From positions 5,483,705 through 5,547,704 of the forward strand of contig NZ_CP034072.1 of assembly GCF_003855255.1 (NCBI RefSeq): a DNA stretch of 64,000 bases, in the 5' to 3' direction. Each line of letters begins with the position of its first letter. Position 1 is the stretch's first letter. Origin of the DNA: Mycolicibacterium nivoides. Its GTDB lineage: Bacteria; Actinomycetota; Actinomycetes; Mycobacteriales; Mycobacteriaceae. The translations under genes and the position numbers were made by a program. The notes beneath the pieces were generated by a model, which was given only the letters and a program-made list of their open reading frames with translations, was not told the DNA's origin and made no database searches. Positions 25,937-34,674 of this stretch are shown piece after piece.

Positions 25937-26796
25937 GCGCCCGAGAAATCTTCGGTGGCGGCGTCGCCGTCATCACGGGAGCCGGCGCCGGAATCGGCGC
26001 CGGCCTGGCCCGGTATGCCAGCCAGTTGGGTATGACGGTGGTGTTGGTCGACGTCAACGCCGAGGCCATCGCGGGCCTCCGCGAAGAAATCGACGCCGCA
26101 GGCGGATCGGCGACCGACGTGCTCTGCGATGTGCGGGATGCGGACGCGGTGCAGGCGCTGGCCGATGACGTCTATCGCGACCTCGGGCCGGTACGCCTGT
26201 TGGTGAACAACGCCGGTATCGAACAGTTCGGGTATCTGTGGGACACCCCGGTTTCCAACTGGCAACGCGTCGTCGACATCAACATCAGCGGGGTGTTCCA
26301 CGGAATCAGGGCATTCCTGCCGAAGATGATGGCCACGGACTCCCCAGCTTGGGTATGGAACCTGTCCTCGATCGGCGGTGTCGCAGTGGTTCCGCTGCAG
26401 GCGCCCTACATCATGAGCAAGCACGCGGTACTCGCTCTGACCGAATGTCTGCACCTAGAAGTGCAGTCCGCCGACCATGACCACCATGTACACGTCCAGG
26501 CGGTGCTACCGGGTGCCGTGGTGTCGAGCATCTTCGAATCCGCGGGCGGGGTGGACTCGGGGGACACCGGCGCGGCCGAAGGACAACGCACCGCGATGCT
26601 CGACATCAAGGCCGAGGCGATGGATCCGCTGGCCGCGGCGGAGGTGGTCTTCGACCAGGCTGCCGAAGGCCGGTTCTACCTGCTCACCCAACCGGACTAC
26701 GTCGGTTCGGCCATGGCGGAACGGGCTCGCGTACTGAGCGGCCAGGAAGCGCCCCGTTTGCGGACTGAGCGCCGCTTCGACCCGGCAAAGAACTGA
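25933..26796 (+). CDS. Short-chain dehydrogenase/reductase
   Basis: A 287-residue SDR: ITGAGAGIGAGLARYA (cofactor), DVNAE acidic cap suggesting NAD, NNAGIEQFG, NLSSIGG serine and APYIMSKHAV with Tyr-x3-Lys. GTG at 25933 overlaps the NTF2 stop. It is followed after one base by the esterase gene. The C-terminal extension (TQPDYVGSAMAERARVLSG) is common in mycobacterial SDRs acting on large hydrophobic substrates. Confidence 0.88.
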   Translation: MSAREIFGGGVAVITGAGAGIGAGLARYASQLGMTVVLVDVNAEAIAGLREEIDAAGGSATDVLCDVRDADAVQALADDVYRDLGPVRLLVNNAGIEQFGYLWDTPVSNWQRVVDINISGVFHGIRAFLPKMMATDSPAWVWNLSSIGGVAVVPLQAPYIMSKHAVLALTECLHLEVQSADHDHHVHVQAVLPGAVVSSIFESAGGVDSGDTGAAEGQRTAMLDIKAEAMDPLAAAEVVFDQAAEGRFYLLTQPDYVGSAMAERARVLSGQEAPRLRTERRFDPAKN

Positions 26797-26797
26797 A

Positions 26798-27736
26798 ATG
26801 GCTTATCCACCACTTGATCCCGACGCCTCCGCACGGGTTGCATCGTTCGGCGAGATAGCTCCCATGCGGGCCCGCGGCCTCGCCGCCGTCCGTGAGGGGC
26901 TTGAATGCGCCCCTCTTCCGCAGATGCCGGCCATGGCGGGCATCGAAGACCTGACGGCCACGGGCCCGGGCGGTCCGATACCGCTACGCCTCTATCGGCC
27001 CGGCCCCGCGCCCGGACTACCGGTGCTGGTGTATCTGCACGGCGGCGGGCTGGTGATGGGCTCGAACCATTCGTTCGAGCCGCTCGCCCGCGAACTGGCA
27101 CACGCCAGCGGCGCCGCGGTGGCGGCGGTCGAGTACCGACTGGCACCGGAATCGCCGCCACCAGCTCAATTTGACGATGCCTACGCGGCCACCGAATGGG
27201 TTGCCGCCAACGCCGACGACCTCGGCCTCGACGCCGGCCGGCTGGCGGTTGTCGGCGACAGCGCCGGCGGATCGCTGGCTGCCGCAGTGGCATTGGCCGC
27301 CCGCGATCACAGCGGTCCACGAATCTTCGCCCAGGTGTTGCTGTATCCCGGCCTGGATCGCGACATGGGTGCGGCATCCATCACCTCGATGCCTGACGCC
27401 CCACTGCTTCGCCATGAGGACATCGTCTACATGCACGAATTGGTCGACCGTGGCGGGGCTCCGCGGGACCCGTATCAGGTTCCGGCCTATGCCACCGACC
27501 TGAGCGGCCTGCCGGCGGCGATCGTCGTCACCGGGGCGTGCGACCCGATCCGGGATTGGGGTGAACGCTACGCCGGGCGCCTGCGCGATGCGGGCGTGCA
27601 GACCACTGTCACGCGTTATCCCGGTATGTACCACGGCTTTCTGATGCGCTCCGACGCCACCGCGCGCGGACGGTTGGCACTGGCCGAAGTAGGCGCCTTG
27701 CTGCAGGCCAAGTTCGCACACCCACTTCGGTTTTGA
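26798..27736 (+). CDS. HSL-family alpha/beta hydrolase (esterase)
   Basis: A 312-residue esterase. The oxyanion loop is YLHGGGLVMG, the nucleophile motif GDSAGGS, the acid TGACDPIRDWG and the His MYHGF. Same family as the esterase at 7787-8710 but clearly a different protein. The ATG is one base after the SDR stop, so NTF2-SDR-esterase form one operon. It converges with the P450 gene. Candidate for ester or lactone hydrolysis after Baeyer-Villiger oxidation. Confidence 0.9.
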   Translation: MAYPPLDPDASARVASFGEIAPMRARGLAAVREGLECAPLPQMPAMAGIEDLTATGPGGPIPLRLYRPGPAPGLPVLVYLHGGGLVMGSNHSFEPLARELAHASGAAVAAVEYRLAPESPPPAQFDDAYAATEWVAANADDLGLDAGRLAVVGDSAGGSLAAAVALAARDHSGPRIFAQVLLYPGLDRDMGAASITSMPDAPLLRHEDIVYMHELVDRGGAPRDPYQVPAYATDLSGLPAAIVVTGACDPIRDWGERYAGRLRDAGVQTTVTRYPGMYHGFLMRSDATARGRLALAEVGALLQAKFAHPLRF

Positions 27737-27767
27737 GCGGTGACCCCGTCTCGCCCGTATCTGACTG

Positions 27768-28916
27768 TCAGCAGCCGCCCAGTCGTAGTGGCACCGAGTC
27801 ATACGCGCGCGCCCAACTGGAGGTGATCCGTTCAGGGTCACCGGCCAGTTCACACTCGGGGAATCGGGCAAACCACTCGGTAAGAGCGAGGCGGGCCTCC
27901 ATGCGGGCCAGTCCCGATCCCATACAGAAATGAATGCCGTGACCGAATGCAGCATGGCGCTGAGCACGCCGGGTCACATCGAAACGATCCGGTTCGGAGA
28001 ACTCACGTTCATCGCGGTTGGCCGCCCCCCACACCAACATCACCCGTGAATCTGCCGGGATGTGGACCCCGTGTAACTCAACGTCGCGGGTGGCAGTTCG
28101 AGGTAACGTCTGGGTGGGCGATTCGAAGCGCAACATCTCCTCGACTGCTGTTGGCCAATGCGACTCGTCATTCAACAGCAGATCCCGCTGCTCGGGATGG
28201 CGCAGCAGCAGGACGGTGCCGGAGCCGATCAGGCTGGCCGTCGTGTCATTGCCGCCCAGGACCAGTAACAGGCAGAAACCCAGCAGTTCCTCATCGCTGA
28301 GCCGCTGACCGTCGATCTCAGCGTTGATGAGATCGGTCATCATGTCGTCTCGCGGACGATGGCGGCGTTCGTCGAGAAGCTCTGCGAACGTGGTGTATAT
28401 CCCCACTGCGGCTTCCAGCGCCTTGTTCGTGTCGGTCGTGTCGATGAACGCCTCTGTCCAGGCACGCACCGGGCCGATATGCTGCTCGTCGAGGCCGATC
28501 ATTCCGCCGACCACTACACTCGGAATAACCGCGGCATAGTCATGCTGGAACTCGCAGGTGCCGTTCGCGGCGATTGTGTCGATGAGGCTCCGGATGTAGT
28601 TCCGGATATCGTCTTCCATACCGGCTACCCGTCGTGCGGTGAAGACCCGTGAAACCAGCTTGCGTAGTGCGGTCTGCCGCGGCGGGTCCATGTAGATCAG
28701 TTGGGGAAGCAGGTCATTTGCCTCTGCAACGCGGCTGGAGAACGTGTCGTGATCGGCCGCGGCGGCCCACACATCCGCAAACCGGGTGAGTGCGTAGAAC
28801 CCGCTGCCGGGGTCATGGTAGACGGGGTACTCGTCACGCATGGTGCGGTACACATTCCAGAGCTCGTTTTGAAACTCCGGCGTCGATGGATCGTAATGGA
28901 TCTGAGTACTCGGCAT
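27768..28916 (-). CDS. Cytochrome P450
   Basis: A 382-residue soluble bacterial P450. The I-helix reads LGGNDTT (221-226), the ExxR pair is Glu260-Arg263 (VEEMLRFESP), and the haem loop FGHGIHFCMGSG has the thiolate Cys331. Length is slightly short for the family (about 400). It needs a ferredoxin and reductase that are not adjacent. A CATTC-N8-GAATG repeat sits just upstream (28933-28950). The next gene on this strand is an MDR dehydrogenase, so hydroxylation followed by oxidation is plausible. I cannot name the CYP family. Confidence 0.93.
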   Translation of the reverse strand: MPSTQIHYDPSTPEFQNELWNVYRTMRDEYPVYHDPGSGFYALTRFADVWAAAADHDTFSSRVAEANDLLPQLIYMDPPRQTALRKLVSRVFTARRVAGMEDDIRNYIRSLIDTIAANGTCEFQHDYAAVIPSVVVGGMIGLDEQHIGPVRAWTEAFIDTTDTNKALEAAVGIYTTFAELLDERRHRPRDDMMTDLINAEIDGQRLSDEELLGFCLLLVLGGNDTTASLIGSGTVLLLRHPEQRDLLLNDESHWPTAVEEMLRFESPTQTLPRTATRDVELHGVHIPADSRVMLVWGAANRDEREFSEPDRFDVTRRAQRHAAFGHGIHFCMGSGLARMEARLALTEWFARFPECELAGDPERITSSWARAYDSVPLRLGGC

Positions 28917-28980
28917 GTGTTACAACTTCTTTCATTCTCTGAAGGGAATGCCGTGAGATCTTGCGACGGGATTCCGACAC

Positions 28981-29991
28981 TCAGTCGAAGGTGACAACGA
29001 TCTTGTCGGCGGCGCCCGGAGTGGCAGCCAGGCCCAGCGCCTCGTCGACATCGTCGAATCCGAACGTGTGGCTGACGAGCACCGCGTACTTCTCCCAGTC
29101 CGCGACGATGTCGCGGGTGACCTCGAAGATCTCGGTCGGGTACCCCATCGAACCGACAATGGTTATCTCGTTGCTCATAACATTGATCAGGTCCACTGTT
29201 ACCGGTTCCTTGTGTACCGCAACCACTCCCAACTTGGAGCCACGCTTTGCCAGTGCCAAGGCGCTGTCGATCACGGCCGGAACACCCGCGGCGTCGAGGT
29301 ACACATCGGTGCCGGCCTTACCCGGCCACACCGAGTCACCAGAACCATGAAGCTCGGTCAGCCTGGCCGCAAGATCGTCCTCAGCGGAGTTGACAACCGC
29401 GTCGGCACCGACTTTGAGGGCCTTGTCCAGACGGGCGGGGAGCACGTCGACCACGACGACATGGCCCACCCCACGAGATTTCAACGCGATCGTCGCACCC
29501 AGCCCGATGGGGCCGGCACCGAAGACCACGACCTTGTCAGCCGGACCAGGCGCAACTTGGTTTACCGCATGCCGGGCGACGGCCATGGGTTCGTTGAGTG
29601 CAGCGACCTCGAACGGCACGTAGTCCGGGATGACTTCCAGGTTCTTGCCCCGGACGGCGTCGTGCACAAGCAGCAACTCTGCGAGAGCACCACGGGCGCC
29701 GCCATTTCCGATGATGTCGTCAGGCGACGCCATCGGATCGACAACGACGTGGTCACCGACCGCGAGGTCGGTCACCTCACTGCCGACCGCGACGATCTCG
29801 CCCGCAGGCTCATGTCCCAGCGGCATGGCGCCCTGATGCGGTGGCAGTCCGCCGATCGAGATGTAGAACGCGTCGGTTCCACAGATCCCGCAGGCCCGTA
29901 CCTTCACCAAGACGTCCCGAGGACCGACAGTCGGGTCCGGTCGTTCGACCACATCGGTGTGGCCTGGGCCGTCAACGATCGAAATCTTCAT
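28981..29991 (-). CDS. MDR alcohol dehydrogenase lacking the structural-zinc cysteines
   Basis: A 336-residue medium-chain dehydrogenase. Catalytic zinc residues Cys37 (CGICGTD) and His60-Glu61 (LGHEPAGE) are present and the cofactor loop is GAGPIGLGATIALKSRG. The four-cysteine structural zinc lobe is replaced by VVVDPMASPDDIIGNGG with no cysteine. ATG at 29991 has AGGAG 5 bases upstream, so it is preferred to GTG 29997. It lies between the P450 and an SDR on the same strand and would oxidise a secondary alcohol. Confidence 0.88.
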   Translation of the reverse strand: MKISIVDGPGHTDVVERPDPTVGPRDVLVKVRACGICGTDAFYISIGGLPPHQGAMPLGHEPAGEIVAVGSEVTDLAVGDHVVVDPMASPDDIIGNGGARGALAELLLVHDAVRGKNLEVIPDYVPFEVAALNEPMAVARHAVNQVAPGPADKVVVFGAGPIGLGATIALKSRGVGHVVVVDVLPARLDKALKVGADAVVNSAEDDLAARLTELHGSGDSVWPGKAGTDVYLDAAGVPAVIDSALALAKRGSKLGVVAVHKEPVTVDLINVMSNEITIVGSMGYPTEIFEVTRDIVADWEKYAVLVSHTFGFDDVDEALGLAATPGAADKIVVTFD

Positions 29992-30042
29992 GTGCACTCC
30001 TGGTTTGGTGGTCAGTTGACGAATGGTCGAGGCTGCACGCAG

Positions 30043-30792
30043 CTACTGCACGCTATAGCCGCCGTCTACGACGAAGGCGGAACCCGTGCAGTACGACGCA
30101 CTGCGGGTGCACAGAAACAAGATGGCATCGGCGATCTCGGCCGGAATTCCGAAGCGGCCCAGGGGAATGTGGTCGACCTGTGCCTGCTTCACGTCGGGGA
30201 CAAAGTCCATCGGGGCGGTCATCGGTGTCTCGATCACCCCGGGCGCCACCGCGTTGACCCGGATTCCGTCAGGCGCCCACTGTGCTGCCAGGTTGCGGGT
30301 CAGTGACAGGACACCCGCCTTGGCCGCGCCATAACCGGGCACCATTGCCACGGCACGAATCGCCGCCATTGACGCCATCATCACCACGCTGGCACCGCCG
30401 GCAGCCGTTGAGCACTTGAGGGCGCCGCGCAGCGCTGTCGTCAGCCGAAACGGGGCCAGGAGATTGACGTTTACAGAGGCCTCGAAGCCCGGGGCCGTCG
30501 ACTCGTCCAGGCCACCCGGGAAGTTGGCGCCGGCGTTGTTGACGAGGATGTCCAGAGTCGAGAATTCGGCTGCGAGCTCACCGGTTCCGTCCACATCCGT
30601 CACGTCGAGCTGCCGATAGGACAGGCCGTCGAGTTCTACCGAATAGTGGGAGGGATCGGGTTTGGTACCCGTGACGGTCACCGCTGCGCCGGCGTCGCGC
30701 AACCGCAGCGCCGTGACATGCCCGATCCCGCTCGTGCCACCGGTGATCAGCGCGGTGGCCCCGGTGAAGTCGAAGGTCAGGTCGTTCGTCAT
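30043..30792 (-). CDS. Short-chain dehydrogenase/reductase
   Basis: A 249-residue classical SDR: ITGGTSGIGHVTALRL, NNAGANFPGG, VVMMASMAAI and PGYGAAKAGVLSLTRN with Tyr-x3-Lys, then VNAVAPGVIETPM. The start overlaps the stop of the metallo-hydrolase gene by 4 bp, so sulfotransferase, metallo-hydrolase and SDR are one coupled unit. Likely oxidises a hydroxyl exposed by the neighbouring enzymes; substrate unknown. Confidence 0.9.
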   Translation of the reverse strand: MTNDLTFDFTGATALITGGTSGIGHVTALRLRDAGAAVTVTGTKPDPSHYSVELDGLSYRQLDVTDVDGTGELAAEFSTLDILVNNAGANFPGGLDESTAPGFEASVNVNLLAPFRLTTALRGALKCSTAAGGASVVMMASMAAIRAVAMVPGYGAAKAGVLSLTRNLAAQWAPDGIRVNAVAPGVIETPMTAPMDFVPDVKQAQVDHIPLGRFGIPAEIADAILFLCTRSASYCTGSAFVVDGGYSVQ

Positions 30793-32042
30793 GACAGCTC
30801 CTTGATTCTTTCTCGCAACCAGGCGGATTCCCAGAAGTTGGTGCTCTCTTCGAGCAGGAGTTCGTGTGCGCCGCGCAGAACGCCGATTGCCCCGGCGTGG
30901 TCGTCCTGCACCGCGGTGACCATCTCGGCGAGCCGTATCGAGTTGACCGGGTCACCGTCCTCCAGCAGCGCCCTGGCCCGGTCAGCCAGCGCGTCGGCGC
31001 CGGCGAGTTCCACCAGATGTGCTGACACCGGTTCCACGGCATCGGGATAGAGCTCGGCGGTGGATTGGTGGTGGAACCAGCCGGCGTAGTTCTCCCAGAT
31101 TGCGCGGACGTTCCAGCTCACCTTGCCGTAGCCCTGTCCGACTTCGAGCTCGGGCGGCAACTGCACTTCGCTCATCAGGGTACGGACGTCCTTGCCCTGG
31201 TTCATGCCGGCCACGGTCTCGTCGTGGATGAAGGCCACAGCGTCACGAAGCCTGCCCAATTCCCAGTCGATCCGTTCCCGGCCTGTGATGGGGCCGAAGT
31301 GACCGGTCAGCAGAACCTCGGCTCCGAGTGCCCGGACACGCTCGATCGAATCGATGACCGTCAGCGCGTCGCGATAGCGGTCGCCGCGCAAGGTCACCAG
31401 GTTCGGAATATGACCGAAGAGCGCCCCGAAGACGTTGCCGCACAGGCACACCTTTTCGTCAGGCAGCCAAACCACCAGGCTGTCCGTTGTCTCTCCGCCG
31501 GGAGTGGCGAGCAGTTCCAGGCGCTGATCGCCCAGCGTCAACTCGAGTCGGTCCTCGACGGTGATCGTCGGGGTGGGCACGCCTTGAGGAGGCGGTGGAC
31601 CGCCGAAGCGCTCCGTCGAGTAGGCAATGGCAGACATCACCTTCTCGACCCACGCGAACGACGAGTTCGCGGCCCGGAAAGGTGCCAGCAGTTCGTTGTC
31701 TCGTCGCCACGTCACCCAGTCGGCATGCGCGATGACGTCCGTGCCTGGGTCGCTCAGTACGTCGATTCCGCCCACGTGGTCCACGTGCCCCTGAGTCAGG
31801 ATGACGTAGCGGATCGGCGTCGAATCGACCGCGTCGTAATTCGACCGGTGCACTTGCGCTTCGAAGCCCATGCCGGTGTTGACGACGATCCGGCCCTCAC
31901 TGGTCGGGATGAGGAAGGAGTTCGACAGTCCCGGAGACCACCAGATGCCGGGTACAACCTCCTGGGCTGCAGGAGCATTCGCACCGGCAATCGAATCGGC
32001 TCCTGGGCGGCTGCGGTAGATCGGCTCGAGATCACTCATCAT
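30789..32042 (-). CDS. SdsA-like metallo-beta-lactamase-fold hydrolase with altered metal site
   Basis: A 417-residue protein. The N-terminal MBL domain has TQGHVDHVGG where the usual motif is THxHxDHxGG, so the first zinc His is Gln. The ATPGGETTDS and LTGHFGP segments follow. The C-terminal part (WNVRAIWENYAGWFHHQ, then a helical LADRARALLEDGDPVNSIRLAEMV) resembles the alkyl-sulfatase dimerisation domain of SdsA1. An alkyl-sulfate or ester hydrolase is the closest family, but the changed ligand makes the activity uncertain. It overlaps a sulfotransferase upstream and an SDR downstream by 4 bp each. Confidence 0.8.
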   Translation of the reverse strand: MMSDLEPIYRSRPGADSIAGANAPAAQEVVPGIWWSPGLSNSFLIPTSEGRIVVNTGMGFEAQVHRSNYDAVDSTPIRYVILTQGHVDHVGGIDVLSDPGTDVIAHADWVTWRRDNELLAPFRAANSSFAWVEKVMSAIAYSTERFGGPPPPQGVPTPTITVEDRLELTLGDQRLELLATPGGETTDSLVVWLPDEKVCLCGNVFGALFGHIPNLVTLRGDRYRDALTVIDSIERVRALGAEVLLTGHFGPITGRERIDWELGRLRDAVAFIHDETVAGMNQGKDVRTLMSEVQLPPELEVGQGYGKVSWNVRAIWENYAGWFHHQSTAELYPDAVEPVSAHLVELAGADALADRARALLEDGDPVNSIRLAEMVTAVQDDHAGAIGVLRGAHELLLEESTNFWESAWLRERIKELS

Positions 32043-33286
32043 TGTTCCTTCCTGACGTCGAAACGCTCGAAGTAGAAGTCGAATCGGGAACGGATGTCCT
32101 CGGGTGAGCGGCTGAAGTGGCGTTCGAGTTCGTAGCGCATTCGGCCATGCTTTCCGCGCGGATTGCCGGCGAGATACGCGCCGAATGCCGCCTTGGCCTC
32201 ACCGGTCATGTCGGTGCCGTTGTGTCCATAGAGTTTTTCGAGGATGGTCAGCTCCTTTCCGTTGAGGTCGTGGAAGGCGATGTCGAGGCTCTGGTTCGCG
32301 GGGATGAGGTCGCGGTCGCGCACACAGGCGCGCAGCAGCGTCTCGACCCGGTCGGTCCAGTAGTCGACCAGAGACTCGGGATCCACGTCGTGGCGGCGGA
32401 TGCGATCGCCGTAGGCCAGCATGGTCACCGCCGACTGGATGACCGCGACGGGATCTCGGTGGGTGAAGGCCACCGTGGCATCGGAAAAGGTGTTGATCAA
32501 CGGGCCCAACTGCTCACAGTGTTGTGGCGACTTCAGCACCCAGGTGCGTGGTCCACGCAGGAAGGTCAGTGCCTTGAGGATTGTGCGCAGGTACGCGTAA
32601 TGCTCGTTCTGATCCAAGCCGTAATAGAAGTCCCGCCACGAGGGGACCCGCGCGTGCCACTCCAGGACGTAGCTGGCGAAGTCCAGGTCCAACAGCTCGA
32701 CTTCTTCTTCGATGGCCGCGGGAAACCGGTCGTGCATCGCCTGGAGCAAGGGGACCATGACCCGCGCCCCTTCGTGTTCCGCGGCGCAGCGGGCAAATCG
32801 GGGATCCGTCCCATCGACGCTGGGCCCTTCCCCCCTCAGGGGGAAAGGTTCCTGAGACTCCCAGTAGGGCAGCGCCCGCCGACGGTGGTCCGCGGCGATG
32901 AGATTGACCAGGTGGGTCGTCCCCGAACGAGGAAGCCCCACAACGATGATGGGACGCTCGATCTCGATGTCGTGGATCTCGGGATGCCGGCGCAGCAGAT
33001 CTGTCAGCAGCAGGCGCTGAGTCAGCAAGCGAATAATTCTTTGCCGCAGGTTGATTCGATTGAGGTTCGTGTTTCCTCCGTCTGCGTCGATCGCCGCCGC
33101 ATACATGTCGAGGCGGGGCCGGAAGTCATCGGACCCGAAGTCGCTGACGCCCGCCCGCTCGATCGCCTCATCGATCAAGGCGCCGGGGGAAAGGTCAACG
33201 GATAGATCGACGACCTGCTCCAGAACTGCTTGCTGCGTTGCCGTCAGACGCGGCGAGACCAGATCGTCGACTGTGGTTTCCAGCAT
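32039..33286 (-). CDS. Sulfotransferase-family protein
   Basis: A 415-residue sulfotransferase homologue with the PAPS loop PIIVVGLPRSGTTHLVNLI, the 3'-phosphate segment FTHRDPVAVIQSAVTML, and the conserved C-terminus NPRGKHGRMRYELERHFSRS. ATG at 33286 is chosen, with GGAGG about 10 bases upstream; the frame is open to 33376. Unlike the first sulfotransferase its C-terminus is intact. It is coupled to the SdsA-like hydrolase and SDR and is divergent from an IclR regulator across 58 bp containing a palindrome. Confidence 0.85.
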   Translation of the reverse strand: MLETTVDDLVSPRLTATQQAVLEQVVDLSVDLSPGALIDEAIERAGVSDFGSDDFRPRLDMYAAAIDADGGNTNLNRINLRQRIIRLLTQRLLLTDLLRRHPEIHDIEIERPIIVVGLPRSGTTHLVNLIAADHRRRALPYWESQEPFPLRGEGPSVDGTDPRFARCAAEHEGARVMVPLLQAMHDRFPAAIEEEVELLDLDFASYVLEWHARVPSWRDFYYGLDQNEHYAYLRTILKALTFLRGPRTWVLKSPQHCEQLGPLINTFSDATVAFTHRDPVAVIQSAVTMLAYGDRIRRHDVDPESLVDYWTDRVETLLRACVRDRDLIPANQSLDIAFHDLNGKELTILEKLYGHNGTDMTGEAKAAFGAYLAGNPRGKHGRMRYELERHFSRSPEDIRSRFDFYFERFDVRKEQ

Positions 33287-33314
33287 GGCCGATACGCCTC
33301 CATGTTGATCGATG

Positions 33315-33326
33315 TCGAATATTCGA
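33315..33326. promoter_or_regulatory. Palindromic AT-rich operator between sulfotransferase operon and IclR gene
   Basis: TCGAATATTCGA is a perfect 12-bp palindrome in a markedly AT-rich 58-bp gap. A second CGAATAT occurs at 33338-33344. The site would serve both divergent units. If IclR began at ATG 33312 the palindrome would be coding, which argues for the ATG at 33345. Confidence 0.55.
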
Positions 33327-33344
33327 TATATGCTTTCCGAATAT

Positions 33345-34271
33345 ATGAACGGAAAGTTAGGCCCGTCTGCGCCCACGGGTCAAGACCTGTCACCCCCGAC
33401 CACCCGGGTCGTGGAGATCGTCGAGTTGCTGCTGCAGCGACCCACCGACCCGCTCACATTGGCCGAAATATGCCGTGAGCTGGACGTGAGCCGGTCGACC
33501 GGCCACGCGATCATGCACACGTTGTGCGCTCGTCAGTGGGTCTCACGTGACCCACTGAGCGGGAGGTTCTCCTTGGGACCCACGCTGTCAGGACTCGGCG
33601 GACCCGGCAACGTGGCGTCCCGTTCATTGCGTGAACCACTTCAGCGCCTGTGCGTCTCGCTCGGCATGCCGATGTGTATCTCTGCACTCGACGACCGCAC
33701 CATCGTCGTCGTCGAGTCCGCTGCTGCGCCCGGCACCCGCATACCCGTGCCCGCCGGTGTGCGGCTTCCCTTCGTCGCCCCCTTCGGCCGCGAATTCGTC
33801 GCCTGGGCACCGGCGTCCGCACGCGCGGACTGGATCGCTGCAGCAGGCTCGGTCAACCCGGCCTTCCGCCGACGAATCAGTCAGGTACTAGAAGAGATTC
33901 GAGTCCGGGGCTACGGCATCGAGCGTCTCAGCGATCCGCTCCTGCAAGTGTTCACGGCGCTGAAGGCACTCGACAGCGGCTCACCGCCCGGGCCGTTGTC
34001 CACGCGTCTGGCCGCCGCCGTGGCAGATCTGACCGTGGTCGATCAGCTACCGACTGACGAACCGGATGCGACACCTCTTGCAACCATCTCAGCTCCGATC
34101 TTCGACGCCACCGGCACGGTCGTCATGACGGTCTCGGCGCAGCCGTACCGGACGCTCAGCCGCCAGGAGCTCGAAGCGGTCGGCGCCGGCGTGGTCGAGT
34201 TCGCTCGCGACGTCGAGACATTGTGCCGCTCAACGGAACATGGGACTCCGGCACCCGTCATCCGCTCCTAA
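33345..34271 (+). CDS. IclR-family transcriptional regulator
   Basis: A 308-residue regulator with an N-terminal helix-turn-helix (VVEIVELLLQRPTDPLTLAEICRELDVSRSTGHAIMHTL) and a diverged IclR effector domain (PAGVRLPFVAPFGREFVAW). Possible starts are ATG 33312, 33330 and 33345; I prefer 33345 because it leaves the palindrome non-coding. No ribosome binding site is visible, so the transcript may be leaderless. It lies 9 bp before the ketosteroid-isomerase-like gene and opposite the sulfotransferase operon, both likely targets. Confidence 0.82.
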   Translation: MNGKLGPSAPTGQDLSPPTTRVVEIVELLLQRPTDPLTLAEICRELDVSRSTGHAIMHTLCARQWVSRDPLSGRFSLGPTLSGLGGPGNVASRSLREPLQRLCVSLGMPMCISALDDRTIVVVESAAAPGTRIPVPAGVRLPFVAPFGREFVAWAPASARADWIAAAGSVNPAFRRRISQVLEEIRVRGYGIERLSDPLLQVFTALKALDSGSPPGPLSTRLAAAVADLTVVDQLPTDEPDATPLATISAPIFDATGTVVMTVSAQPYRTLSRQELEAVGAGVVEFARDVETLCRSTEHGTPAPVIRS

Positions 34272-34280
34272 CGTTCACCC

Positions 34281-34673
34281 ATGACCGAAACCCCTGACCT
34301 CAACAAGATCATCACCGAGACGGTGCACCGGTACCTGCACCTGGTCGCAGCGGGCACAGCCGATCAGATCGTTCAACTGTTCGCCGAGGGAGCCAGCGTC
34401 GAGGATCCGGTGGGCACACCGCCCCGCGTGGGATCGACCGAGATCCGAGAGTTCTTTTCGTCTCTGGGCGCCCTCGACCGGACGACCACGCTGCAATCGC
34501 TGCGTATCTGCGGGCACGAAGCCGCGTTTCAGTTTCGGATTGCCTTCGACGCCGGCGACGGACCGTTGCACCTCGAGCCGATCGACACCATGACCTTCGA
34601 CGCCGACGGCAAGATCACCTCGGTCAGGTCCTACTTCACCGCCGCGGACATCAAGCCGGCAGCGGCGGAGTAG
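34281..34673 (+). CDS. Ketosteroid-isomerase-like protein with conserved catalytic residues
   Basis: A 130-residue NTF2-fold protein of the steroid Delta5-3-ketoisomerase type. It has Tyr18 (HRYLHLVAAG), Asp42 (ASVEDPVGT) and Asp102 (LEPIDTMTF), matching the catalytic Tyr, base Asp and hydrogen-bonding Asp of bacterial KSI. Length equals KSI (125-131). It follows an IclR gene by 9 bp. KSI shifts the Delta5 double bond of a 3-keto-5-ene steroid to Delta4. Most NTF2 proteins in such islands lack this triad, so this is one of the more specific steroid signals here. Confidence 0.82.
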   Translation: MTETPDLNKIITETVHRYLHLVAAGTADQIVQLFAEGASVEDPVGTPPRVGSTEIREFFSSLGALDRTTTLQSLRICGHEAAFQFRIAFDAGDGPLHLEPIDTMTFDADGKITSVRSYFTAADIKPAAAE

Positions 34674-34674
34674 A

